DNA from: Pseudomonadota bacterium
Lineage (GTDB): Bacteria; Pseudomonadota; Gammaproteobacteria; Steroidobacterales; Steroidobacteraceae
Assembly: GCA_947453065.1 (NCBI GenBank)
Contig: CANGFJ010000006.1
Location: forward strand, 1 to 34,745
Direction: 5' to 3'
Length of the DNA stretch: 34,745 bases
Below the pieces are notes generated by a model. The model was not told the DNA's origin, did no database searches, and worked only from the letters and a program-made list of their open reading frames with translations. Positions 6,944 through 14,762 of the stretch are shown in pieces. Position 1 is the first letter of the stretch, and each line of letters opens with the position of its first letter. The position numbers and the translations under genes are program-made.

Positions 6944-8182
6944 TTAACCCTTTGCCTTGTCGGCCTGTTCACCCGCACGACGATGGAACACGCCCGTGAG
7001 GGCGACGATCTTCGAGAAACCCAGTGCATCGGTCGGGCTCCATTCGCCCACCGCCTCGCCATAGACGCCCTTGGAGGCCGCCATCATCGAATAGACCGAC
7101 TCGACGCCTTCGACGAAGCACTGGCCCGGACGCAGCAGCACGTGCACGTCACCGGTGACGCGCTCCTGCGAGCTCAGCAGCAGCGCTTCGATGTCGCGGC
7201 AGACCGGATCCAGCAGCTGGCCTTCGTGCACGAGATCGCCATACGGACCTGCCACGCTCTCTTTGATGCGCTGCTGGCGCGGCGTCATCACGAGCTTTTC
7301 CAGCTCGCGGTGCGCGTTCAGCAGGATCTCGGCAGCCGGCGCCTCGAAGGCCACGCGGCCCTTGGTGCCGATGATGGTGTCGCCCAGGTGGATGCCGCGG
7401 CCGATGCCGAAGGCGGCACCGATCGTCTCGAGGCGCTCAATGACTTCGACCGGCGACATCGCCTTGCCGTCGAGGCCGACCGGGCGACCCTGCTCGAAGC
7501 GGATCGTGTGGTGGGCCGGACGGGCCGGGTTGGTGAAGGCGTCCTTCGACAGCACCCAGGCCTCGTCAGGGATGCTGCCCTTGGACGTCAGCGTTTCCTG
7601 GCCACCAATCGTCACGCCCCACAGGCCGCGGTTGATCGAGTACGAGGCGCCGTGCGGCGGAATCGGCAGTTTGCGCGTCTGCAGGTATTCCAGCTCTTCG
7701 TGGCGCTTGAAGGCCTTGTCGCGCACCGGCGCGAAGACTTCGAGGTCCGGCGCGAGCGTGCGCAGCGCGACTTCAAAGCGCACCTGGTCGTTGCCCGCGG
7801 CCGTGCAGCCGTGGGCGATCATGTTCGTGCCCAGCTCACGCGCCACGCGCGCGATCGTCTGCGCCTGCATCACGCGCTCGGCGCCCACGCACAGCGGGTA
7901 CATCTGGCCGCGGCGCACGTTGCCCATGATCAGGAAGCGCAGCACCTGTTCGAAATAGTCGGCGCGCGCGTCGATCTGGTGGTGGGCGATGGCGCCCAGC
8001 GCGATGGCGCGCTCTTCCAGCGTCTTGGCCGCGGCGGCATCGATGCCACCCGTGTCGACGGTGACGGTGATGACCGGGCGACCGGTATTTTCCGCGACCC
8101 AGGGCACCAGGAAGGAGGTGTCCAGGCCGCCGGAATACGCGAGAACGATGGGCTTGGCGCCCGCAGCTGCAGTGTTCGACAT
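6944..8182 (-). CDS. argG: argininosuccinate synthase
   Basis: 412 residues. ArgG joins citrulline and aspartate with ATP to give argininosuccinate. The N-terminal PP-loop AYSGGLDTS is at 15-23. Further family features are the GCTAAGNDQVRFE segment (compare HGCTGKGNDQVRFE), MYPLCVGAERVMQAQ, GIGRGIHLGDTIIGTKGR and the substrate-binding SRDIEALLLS-like stretch CRDIEALLLSSQERVTGDV. Start is ATG 8182, only 4 nt after the argR stop. It is the second gene of the operon. Here its citrulline must come from deacylation of an N-acylcitrulline, and no gene for that step is in the window. Confidence 0.94.
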   Translation of the reverse strand: MSNTAAAGAKPIVLAYSGGLDTSFLVPWVAENTGRPVITVTVDTGGIDAAAAKTLEERAIALGAIAHHQIDARADYFEQVLRFLIMGNVRRGQMYPLCVGAERVMQAQTIARVARELGTNMIAHGCTAAGNDQVRFEVALRTLAPDLEVFAPVRDKAFKRHEELEYLQTRKLPIPPHGASYSINRGLWGVTIGGQETLTSKGSIPDEAWVLSKDAFTNPARPAHHTIRFEQGRPVGLDGKAMSPVEVIERLETIGAAFGIGRGIHLGDTIIGTKGRVAFEAPAAEILLNAHRELEKLVMTPRQQRIKESVAGPYGDLVHEGQLLDPVCRDIEALLLSSQERVTGDVHVLLRPGQCFVEGVESVYSMMAASKGVYGEAVGEWSPTDALGFSKIVALTGVFHRRAGEQADKAKG

Positions 8183-8186
8183 GGTG

Positions 8187-8639
8187 TTAGATCCGGAACA
8201 GGGAATGGAGGCGCTCGATCAGCCGCTGCTGGGCAGCGGCGTCTTGCGTAGCGATAAAAATGGTGTCGTCGCCGGAGATCGTGCCGACGACTTCAGGCCA
8301 CTCGGCCTTGTCCACCGCGACGGCCACGCTGCCGGCTGCACCGACGCTGGTCTTGATCACGGTGAGCGACGGGCCCGCAGGCTTGATCTCGCGCACGAAG
8401 CGCGCGATGGCGCCGAAGTCGCCCTGTGCCCGCGAGACTTCCTCGCCCGGCGGCAGGTAGCGGCCCTGGGCCTTGAGCACGCCCAGCTCGCGCATGTCGC
8501 GGCTGACCGAAGACTGCGTGACCTCGAAGCCGTCCTGCTTCAGCAGGTCGACCAGGTCTTCCTGCCGGCGCACGCGACCGCCGCGCAGGATGCGCAGGAT
8601 GGCGTTGCGGCGGTCGGACTGGTGGCGGTCTGTTTGCAT
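8187..8639 (-). CDS. argR: arginine repressor
   Basis: 150 residues from the ATG at 8639; an in-frame ATG at 8660 would give 157. ArgR is a hexameric, arginine-binding repressor. The winged-helix DNA-binding segment is TQSSVSRDMRELGVLK, near residues 41-56. The C-terminal oligomerisation and arginine-binding domain carries VVGTISGDDTIFIAT. I prefer the downstream ATG because the upstream one lies inside a near-perfect ArgR operator (8654-8671) and inside the spacer/-10 of a likely promoter. No clear Shine-Dalgarno precedes either ATG. It is the first gene of the arginine operon, so repression here would be autogenous and would control all downstream arg genes. Confidence 0.9.
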   Translation of the reverse strand: MQTDRHQSDRRNAILRILRGGRVRRQEDLVDLLKQDGFEVTQSSVSRDMRELGVLKAQGRYLPPGEEVSRAQGDFGAIARFVREIKPAGPSLTVIKTSVGAAGSVAVAVDKAEWPEVVGTISGDDTIFIATQDAAAQQRLIERLHSLFRI

Positions 8640-8650
8640 AAGAAGTCGCG
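8633..8650 (-). promoter_or_regulatory. ARG box 2 (ArgR operator, degenerate right half)
   Basis: The left half reads TTTGCATAA, the same as TCTGCATAA of ARG box 1 except for the degenerate second base. It starts exactly 21 bp away, that is 18 bp plus a 3-bp gap. ArgR hexamers in Escherichia coli bind such paired boxes with this gap. The right half (AGTCGCG) keeps only a few consensus bases. It covers the argR start codon. Confidence 0.5.
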
Positions 8651-8651
8651 C

Positions 8652-8680
8652 ATTCTGCATAAACTTGCAGACAGGGTCAA
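8652..8680 (-). promoter_or_regulatory. candidate argR operon promoter, operator-overlapped
   Basis: On the minus strand TTGACC (8680-8675) and CAGAAT (8657-8652) are 17 bp apart. The spacer contains most of ARG box 1. Transcription would begin about 8645, leaving only a few bases before the ATG at 8639, so the argR message would be nearly leaderless. A second candidate promoter lies farther upstream. Confidence 0.4.
8654..8671 (-). promoter_or_regulatory. ARG box 1 (ArgR operator)
   Basis: TCTGCA-N6-TGCAGA, an 18-bp palindrome with perfect 6-bp arms. It fits the Escherichia coli ARG box pattern (TnTGAATwwwwATTCAnA) at the outer positions and the AT core, with C replacing A in the fifth position of each arm. 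It lies between the -35 and -10 hexamers of a candidate argR promoter, the usual place for repression. Confidence 0.7.
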
Positions 8681-8707
8681 TTGCTTTCTAGGTCATGTTT
8701 GATTCTT

Positions 8708-8735
8708 ATTATCAAAATTATCGTAATATTGTAAA
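8708..8735 (-). promoter_or_regulatory. candidate distal sigma70 promoter for the arginine operon
   Basis: TTTACA (8735-8730) and GATAAT (8713-8708) on the minus strand are separated by 16 bp; each hexamer matches 5 of 6 consensus bases. It lies in a strip with 24% GC (8691-8760). Transcription from here would start near 8701 and read through both ARG boxes before argR. Confidence 0.45.
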
Positions 8736-8764
8736 TCTAGTAATTTTGGCATACATTGAATCTC

Positions 8765-9955
8765 ATGGATCGAATCACCAATCCGTTCTCTCCGGGTGCC
8801 GGCACAAGGCCGCCTGAGCTTGCTGGTCGCGACGAGCTGCGCGAGTCGGTGCGCATCACTTTGGAACGGGTGCGTCGAGGGCTGCCTGCCAAGAGCGTAC
8901 TGCTGGTGGGACTGCGTGGCGTTGGCAAGACCGTCTTGCTGGATCGCATGCGCGATGATGCGGAAGCCACCGGCATCCAGACGATACGCATTGAGGCGCC
9001 CGAGTCGCGCTCTTTGCCTGCACTGCTCGCTCCCCAGTTACGCCAGGCCTTGCTACGCCTCTCGCGCAACGACAAGGCCAGAGATCTGGCGCAGCGTGCC
9101 TTGCGCGCGCTGGCCGGGTTCGCCAAGGGGCTGAAGGTTAAATTCGGCGATATTGAAGTCGGTCTGGACTACGAGCCTGAGCCGGGTCTTGCTGACAATG
9201 GCGATCTTGAGCATGACCTGCAGGCACTGATTGAAACGGTGGGCGCAGCGGCTCAGTCCGCCGGCACAGCCCTTGCGCTGTTCGTGGATGAACTGCAATA
9301 CGTCGACGAGGAGCAGCTGGCTGCCCTGATCACGGCCTTGCATCGTGCGGCGCAGCGCCAGTTGCCTATCGTACTGGTAGGCGCTGGCTTGCCGCAGTTG
9401 CGTGGGCGCATGGGTCGGGCCAAATCCTATGCGGAGCGTTTGTTCGACTTTCCGGAGATTGGCCCCTTGGATTCCGCAGATGCGCGGGACGCGCTGGTCA
9501 AACCCGCCAGGGACGAGGGCGTCGAGTTCGAGTCCGTTGCCCTGCAGGACATCCTCGAGAAAACCCAGGGCTATCCGTATTTTCTGCAGGAATGGGGCAA
9601 ACATGCCTGGGACACAGCGCAAGCCTCACCTATCTCCCGGCAGGATGTGGTGCGCGCCTCTGCGTCAGCGGTGGCAGCACTCGACGAGAGCTTCTTCCGC
9701 GTGCGGTTTGATCGGCTGACTCCGCTGGAAAAGCGCTACCTGCGCGCCATGGCCGAACTGGGCCCCGGCCCGCACCGGTCCGGTGACATCGCTGAAACGC
9801 TGGGACGCAAGGTGACTGCACTGGGGCCCACCCGCAATAACCTTATCTCCAAGGGCATGATCTGGAGCCCGAATCACGGTGATACGGCGTTTACCGTGCC
9901 ATTGTTTGATGAGTTCATGCACCGGATCATGTCGGGGAACGACTGGCGAGAATGA
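8765..9955 (+). CDS. AAA/STAND-like ATP-binding protein
   Basis: 396 residues. The Walker A motif GLRGVGKT is at 49-56 and Walker B with the catalytic pair, LALFVDELQ (D175, E176), follows. A sensor-like strand IVLVGAGLP comes next, and the C-terminal third looks like a winged helix (RYLRAMAELGPGPHRSGDIAETLGR). The N-terminus, NPFSPGAGTRPPELAGRD, is typical of a widespread family of lone ATP-binding proteins with unknown role, often in variable genome regions. Start is ATG 8765; an in-frame TTG lies 9 nt upstream. No ribosome binding site is visible, and a weak promoter (TTGTAA, 17 bp, TACATT at 8752-8757) would give a leaderless message. By eye its codon use is less GC-rich than its neighbours, and it follows a 24% GC strip, so it may have been acquired. 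Confidence 0.8.
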   Translation: MDRITNPFSPGAGTRPPELAGRDELRESVRITLERVRRGLPAKSVLLVGLRGVGKTVLLDRMRDDAEATGIQTIRIEAPESRSLPALLAPQLRQALLRLSRNDKARDLAQRALRALAGFAKGLKVKFGDIEVGLDYEPEPGLADNGDLEHDLQALIETVGAAAQSAGTALALFVDELQYVDEEQLAALITALHRAAQRQLPIVLVGAGLPQLRGRMGRAKSYAERLFDFPEIGPLDSADARDALVKPARDEGVEFESVALQDILEKTQGYPYFLQEWGKHAWDTAQASPISRQDVVRASASAVAALDESFFRVRFDRLTPLEKRYLRAMAELGPGPHRSGDIAETLGRKVTALGPTRNNLISKGMIWSPNHGDTAFTVPLFDEFMHRIMSGNDWRE

Positions 9956-9959
9956 GTGG

Positions 9960-11024
9960 CTAGATCGGCTCGCGTTGCCGTTTCTGGGCACCCGCATTAT
10001 CCCGCAGTGTCTGGGCCAGGCGCGGCCGGCCGGTGTGCTGGGCGAATTCGGCCAGCGCGAGCGTCTCGGCCGCGGTGGAGGGCGTGAAGCCCGGCATGCG
10101 CTGCAGGGCGGCCTCGGCGGCCCGCAGGGCCAGCGTGCCCTGTTTCACGCGCAGGCCGTGGCTGATGACGGCCCGCAGCACCGCACAGGCGGCGCGCTCA
10201 TCCGGCCAGTGCGCCGCTGGCGTGACGATGGCCTCGACATCGCGCGCCAGGCAGGCCGGGTCCTCGTCAGCCAGCCAGCGCGAGATGACCGCGGCGGCCC
10301 GCGGCAGGTCGCGCACCTTGCCGGCGGTATAGGCCTCATCGAGCATGCTTTGCCGCTGCTGCAGGCGGTCCTGTTCGATGCGGTGGGCCTCCCGCTCCGG
10401 GCTCTGGTGGGGGTCGAAGCCCAGCGCGTTGCGCCGCTGGTGGAGCGTGCCGCCCACCACCGCGTAGAAACACAGCAGCAGCAGTTCCATCGCCAGGTGT
10501 CGCGGCAGGACCCAGCCCTGCACGTTCAGCAGCAGGCTGATCGCCAGCCCGGTGCAGACGGTGGCCAGCACCAGCAGCCCATACCGTCCACCCAGGCCCC
10601 GCAGCACCTGCCACAGCACCAGCGGGTTCAGCGTGTCGATCATCCGGGGCGAGATTGCCAGCGCCGCCAGCGACAGCGGCCACAGCAGCGCAGCCACGGC
10701 CAAGATCGCCACGCCCTGCGCGGGTGACACCAGCGTGGTCAGCAGCCACACGCCGCCTGCCAGGGCCGGGTGCACCCAGACGCGTGCATCGTTGAAAGGG
10801 CCGAGCATCTCGACGGAGGCGACCGGTGCCTGGCTACGGCCGTTGGCCGCCTCATCCAGCAGCGCGAAGGCGTACTTGTTGAGCCACGACAGCAGCAGGT
10901 ACGTCAGCAGGATCGACGCTGGATCGATTGAGCGGCCCAGGCTGCCGAACATCGCCAGCAGCACGGCGTTGAACGCCACAAACAGCAGGCTGGTGAGCTG
11001 GAAGGGCAGGAGCAGGGCGCGCAT
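9960..11024 (-). CDS. membrane protein with C-terminal helical-repeat-like domain
   Basis: 354 residues of unknown function. The first roughly 200 residues hold six or so hydrophobic segments (for example LLLPFQLTSLLFVAFNAVLL and LLVLATVCTGLAISLLL). A charged linker (HQSPEREAHRIEQDRLQQRQ) follows, then a soluble alpha-helical domain rich in Ala, Arg and Leu that looks TPR-like (AAAVISRWLADEDPACLARD, ALRAAEAALQRMPGF). The start ATG at 11024 has AGGGA about 6 nt upstream and follows the tamB stop by 12 nt, so it is the last gene of the nudC-tamA-tamB operon. Its stop lies 4 nt from the stop of the convergent ATPase gene, leaving no room for a separate terminator. Confidence 0.75.
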   Translation of the reverse strand: MRALLLPFQLTSLLFVAFNAVLLAMFGSLGRSIDPASILLTYLLLSWLNKYAFALLDEAANGRSQAPVASVEMLGPFNDARVWVHPALAGGVWLLTTLVSPAQGVAILAVAALLWPLSLAALAISPRMIDTLNPLVLWQVLRGLGGRYGLLVLATVCTGLAISLLLNVQGWVLPRHLAMELLLLCFYAVVGGTLHQRRNALGFDPHQSPEREAHRIEQDRLQQRQSMLDEAYTAGKVRDLPRAAAVISRWLADEDPACLARDVEAIVTPAAHWPDERAACAVLRAVISHGLRVKQGTLALRAAEAALQRMPGFTPSTAAETLALAEFAQHTGRPRLAQTLRDNAGAQKRQREPI

Positions 11025-11036
11025 GCAGGGTCCCTG

Positions 11037-14000
11037 CTATTTCTGGATCGTGTAGACGAGGTCGGCGCTGCGCGCCTTGCCCGACTCGGTCTTGATCGTC
11101 CAGTGGTCGCCGACGGTGTAGCGCAGCTTCACGGTGTTGATCGCCTCGGCCAGACTGATGCCGTAGCTCACATAGAGCCGCGGCGAGAGGTACTTGCCCA
11201 GCACCAGCGAGGTGTCGTTGGAGAGGTCCGACTCGATGCCGACATCTTCAATGCCGACGCGGCTGCCCAGTTGCTGCGCCAGCATGGCGCCGCCCTGGGC
11301 CAGCAAGTCGTTGCGGGCGCTGCCGGCGCGGCTGTTGTTCTGTACGCTCTCGAGCGAGCCGCCGGCCAGGATCAGCGACACAATCTGCGACTGCGGAATG
11401 GCTGGCTCGCTAAAGAAAGTCATGCGCGGCGCGCGCAGGCTGCCGCGGACGTTCACACCCGCGGTGACGTCCGGGTAGACCTTCTGCGCGCGCAGGTCGA
11501 TGCCCGGGTCCGCGAGTGGGCCGTTGTTGAAGATCAACCGGCCGCGTGAAATATCGAGGTTGCGGGCAAACGCCGCGTACTTGCCTTCGGCCACGTTGAG
11601 CTCGCCCGCGCCCCGGCTGACCTGCGTCTCATCGGAATGCACGCGGAGGCTGCCGGTGATGCGGCCCTTCAGGCCGTAGGTGTCGATGCTGACCTTGTCA
11701 CCGAGTGTCACCTGCACATCGCTGACCACCTGCCAGTGCGACTGGCGTTCCTTCAGGGGCGTGCCGACCAGCACTTCATCGCCAGAGGGCAGCACGGCGT
11801 TGGTGATGGTTGCCGGCTCCAGCACGGCCTGCGGCAGTTTCACTTCGCCGGTGACGTCGATGCGGTTGCCCGCCAGCGCGAAGTCGAGCTTGGGCGACGC
11901 GTAAAGGCGCGCTTCCGGCACGTTGACCACCTGCAGGTTCTCGCCCTCCAGGTGCAAGCTGCCGAAGGGTTGGCGGTCCCGCCAGGCCAGCTGGCCACTG
12001 ACCCGCGCACTGCCATCGCCGGCCTTGGTGCTGCCCTGGATCTCCAGGCCCCTGCCGTTGAGCTGCGCATCGAGGCTGATCTCCCGCAGCGCCAGGTTTA
12101 CCTGGTAGAGGTCCATCTCGCCCTTGCGGACCTGCAGCGCGCCCTGGAACTCCGGTGCCCCGAGCGTGCCGCTGGCGGTGACCTGCGTGGTCAGCCTGCC
12201 GGAGGCCCGGTCAATGCCATTCACATAGACATCAAGCAGGCTCAGGCCGTCGGTCTCCAGGGCGAGTTCCCCCTGGATCGGGAACTCCGCCCACTCGCTG
12301 CCCGTGCGCCGGCCCGCGAGCGTGCCCTTGATATTGCCGGCGGCGCCCGCGTCCAGGCCGACGCGGACTGTGAAATCGCTGCGCGTGGCGGCCGCTTCGA
12401 CCAGCCCGGTGCCAAAGGCAAACCGCTCTTCGCGCCCGTTGGAGAGGTGGTGTCGCAGCTGCGCGTCCCGCAGGCTGGCGTGCAGCGTGCCGGTCGTGAG
12501 TGCGTCGGGTGTGCCGTTGAAGAGGCCTTCGATGCCGATGGTGCCGTCGTAGTCGATGTCCTGCGTGAGGCCCGCCGTCAGGGTGCGCAGGGGAAGCTTT
12601 TCGGCGTTGAAGCTGGCCTGCCAGTGGCCGTCCAGCGACTCGGCGGCCGTGCAGAACCGCTCGCCGTCGCGACCCTTGAGGCACAGCGCGCCGAGCTTCT
12701 GCTGCGTGGCAGAGAGATCCAGCGGCACCGGGGCTTCCAGTGCCAGCTTGAGTGCTTCGCTGTCGCCGGCATCGAGTTCGCGCACGACGCCCTTCCAGTG
12801 CCCGTCACGGAACGCGCCGCGGGCGCCCATCGTGACCTGCAGTCCGCGGGCATCCATCGACAGGAAGGCCGAGTTGTCGCCGGCCTTGCCATCGACCTCT
12901 GCCTCCAGGGTGTTGATCAGTCGCCCCGCAAACCGCAGTTCGCGCAGACGCAGGCGACCGCGCGTGGTGCCGCTGTCGCGCAGGTCCACGTCGATGTCTG
13001 CATCAATGCTGCGCAGGGACCGCTTACCCAGCACGAAGTTGGAGCCCTGCGCGCGCAGCCCGAGGACCGGCGCGGCGGCGGTCCCGGTGATCGAGCCGCG
13101 CGCGGCAATCCGGCCGCGTGCCTCGGGTGAGAGCAGGCTCAGGTCGTCCGTGTTCAGCCCGAAGTGCAGGTCGCGCTGCGTCCCCAGCGACCCGTCGAGC
13201 GTCAGTCGGGCGCGCCCCAGTCGCAGGTCGATGTCGGTGAAGCGCCAGAGGTCGCGGGTGCGCTCGACGCGTCCGTTGCCCTGGGCAGGACTGCCGCGCA
13301 GCGTGCCGCCCAGTCGCTCGATGCGCAGGTCCAGGTCGCCATTGGCCGCGAAGCGCCGACCACTGGCCGCGAACCCGAACCCGAGCCGTCCTGGCAGGTC
13401 GGCGCGCCACTGCGCAGGGTCGATGCCGGTGGTGGTGCCGGTCAGCGCCCAGGTCTGCTGCGGCCACCACACCACTTCGCCGCGGGCTTCCGTGCGGCCC
13501 CCGTAGGTCGCGATGCTTGAGCGGGCAATCGTGACGCGCGTGCTGTCGAGCAGGCCACTCACCGTGCCGCTCATGACCGGCAGTTCGGCGGCGCGGAATT
13601 CGCCGTCGGCATCCACCTGATAGGGCTTGTCGCCACGCAGCCTGAAGGTGCCGCGTGCGCTGCGTACGGGCGGGCTGGCCGTGCCCCGCAAGGGCCAGCG
13701 GAAGTCCTGCCAGTTGCCAGTCAGGTCCAGCAGCGGCCGACGCCCGGCCACGATGTCGATCGTGCCGCGTGTCGTGGTCCGGGCGCGGGAGGCCCGGTGC
13801 ACGAAGTTCGATTCGCGGATCGTCAGCCGCCTGGCGCTGTAGAAGCCATCGAAGTCCACGTCGAAGGGGCCCGCATCCAGCCCCGCGGACTCGGCCTGCC
13901 CCTTGGCCTGGAAGCCATCGCGGTCCATGGCCAGCGCCAGCTGGCCCTGCATCAGGCCCAGCAATTTGCCACCGCCAAAGGGCACGATGTCGAAGTCCCG

Positions 14001-14762
14001 CACCGTGGACTGGCCCGCAAACCGCCAGTCGGTGGTCAGGTGGGTGAAGTGTCCGGTCACGCTGGCATGGAAGGGCGCGGTGAGCGCGGCCTTCAAGGGC
14101 AGGTCAGCCAGGTTGCCGTCGAAGCTGGCGGTGGCCGCCCATTGCGGCTGGCCTGGCAGCTGCCAGGTCACGCTGGACTGGGCCGAGAAGGCAATGGGAT
14201 CGCGGGCGTACAGCCTGCCATCGGTGCTCAGGTGCAACGTTGGCAGGTCCAGCTCACTGCGATAGATGCGAACCTGCTTTGGCAGCACCGCGCCGGCAGA
14301 GTCGACGTTCGTCACGTCAAAGCGCATGCCGTTGGGTACGACCAGCGTGCCCCGGGCCACGCGCACGCTGTCGGCATGGATGCGCATCAGCGGCGGCAGG
14401 AAGTGCGGTTTCCACGGGATGTTATTGACGGGCCTGCGCACTTCGACCAGCGCCGTCTCCAGGCGCAGCGCCGGCACGTCGATCGTCTGCCATAGCAGCG
14501 GCGCCAGTTGCAGCCGCCCCTCAATGCCCGTGAAACGCAGGTGAACGCGGGGGTGCTCGATGTCGAGCAGTTCAATTCTTGCACCACCCGCCAGCGTGCC
14601 GCTGACGCCCTCGATGTGCAGCGTCACCGGGCCGATCGTGCCAAGCCGCGTGGCCACCGCTTGCAGGCCCCACGCGGTGCTGGCCAGCAGCAGCACGGCA
14701 GCCGACGGCAGCAGCAGCAGCAGGCCAGCGAACAACAGGGCAAGGCGACGGCGGCGGCTCAT
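11037..14762 (-). CDS. tamB: translocation and assembly module subunit TamB
   Basis: 1241 residues, close to the size of Escherichia coli TamB (1259). TamB is an inner-membrane-anchored periplasmic bridge that works with TamA in outer-membrane protein assembly and lipid transport. The N-terminus has an RRRR run followed by a single hydrophobic anchor (residues 7-27). The rest is long, repetitive beta-strand sequence typical of the AsmA/TamB repeat. The C-terminal DUF490 domain includes LTYTIGDHW-like strands (KLRYTVGDHWTIKTESGKARSADLVYTI) and GGSLESVQNNSRAG. The start ATG overlaps the tamA stop by 4 nt (ATGA), a coupling that matches the usual tamA-tamB order. Confidence 0.93.
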   Translation of the reverse strand: MSRRRRLALLFAGLLLLLPSAAVLLLASTAWGLQAVATRLGTIGPVTLHIEGVSGTLAGGARIELLDIEHPRVHLRFTGIEGRLQLAPLLWQTIDVPALRLETALVEVRRPVNNIPWKPHFLPPLMRIHADSVRVARGTLVVPNGMRFDVTNVDSAGAVLPKQVRIYRSELDLPTLHLSTDGRLYARDPIAFSAQSSVTWQLPGQPQWAATASFDGNLADLPLKAALTAPFHASVTGHFTHLTTDWRFAGQSTVRDFDIVPFGGGKLLGLMQGQLALAMDRDGFQAKGQAESAGLDAGPFDVDFDGFYSARRLTIRESNFVHRASRARTTTRGTIDIVAGRRPLLDLTGNWQDFRWPLRGTASPPVRSARGTFRLRGDKPYQVDADGEFRAAELPVMSGTVSGLLDSTRVTIARSSIATYGGRTEARGEVVWWPQQTWALTGTTTGIDPAQWRADLPGRLGFGFAASGRRFAANGDLDLRIERLGGTLRGSPAQGNGRVERTRDLWRFTDIDLRLGRARLTLDGSLGTQRDLHFGLNTDDLSLLSPEARGRIAARGSITGTAAAPVLGLRAQGSNFVLGKRSLRSIDADIDVDLRDSGTTRGRLRLRELRFAGRLINTLEAEVDGKAGDNSAFLSMDARGLQVTMGARGAFRDGHWKGVVRELDAGDSEALKLALEAPVPLDLSATQQKLGALCLKGRDGERFCTAAESLDGHWQASFNAEKLPLRTLTAGLTQDIDYDGTIGIEGLFNGTPDALTTGTLHASLRDAQLRHHLSNGREERFAFGTGLVEAAATRSDFTVRVGLDAGAAGNIKGTLAGRRTGSEWAEFPIQGELALETDGLSLLDVYVNGIDRASGRLTTQVTASGTLGAPEFQGALQVRKGEMDLYQVNLALREISLDAQLNGRGLEIQGSTKAGDGSARVSGQLAWRDRQPFGSLHLEGENLQVVNVPEARLYASPKLDFALAGNRIDVTGEVKLPQAVLEPATITNAVLPSGDEVLVGTPLKERQSHWQVVSDVQVTLGDKVSIDTYGLKGRITGSLRVHSDETQVSRGAGELNVAEGKYAAFARNLDISRGRLIFNNGPLADPGIDLRAQKVYPDVTAGVNVRGSLRAPRMTFFSEPAIPQSQIVSLILAGGSLESVQNNSRAGSARNDLLAQGGAMLAQQLGSRVGIEDVGIESDLSNDTSLVLGKYLSPRLYVSYGISLAEAINTVKLRYTVGDHWTIKTESGKARSADLVYTIQK

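Noticed and set aside
11637-13130. Long plus-strand open frame (497 codons) across tamB
   Set aside because: Antisense shadow of the tamB repeat region; composition rich in Ala, Arg, Gln and His without family motifs or a ribosome binding site.
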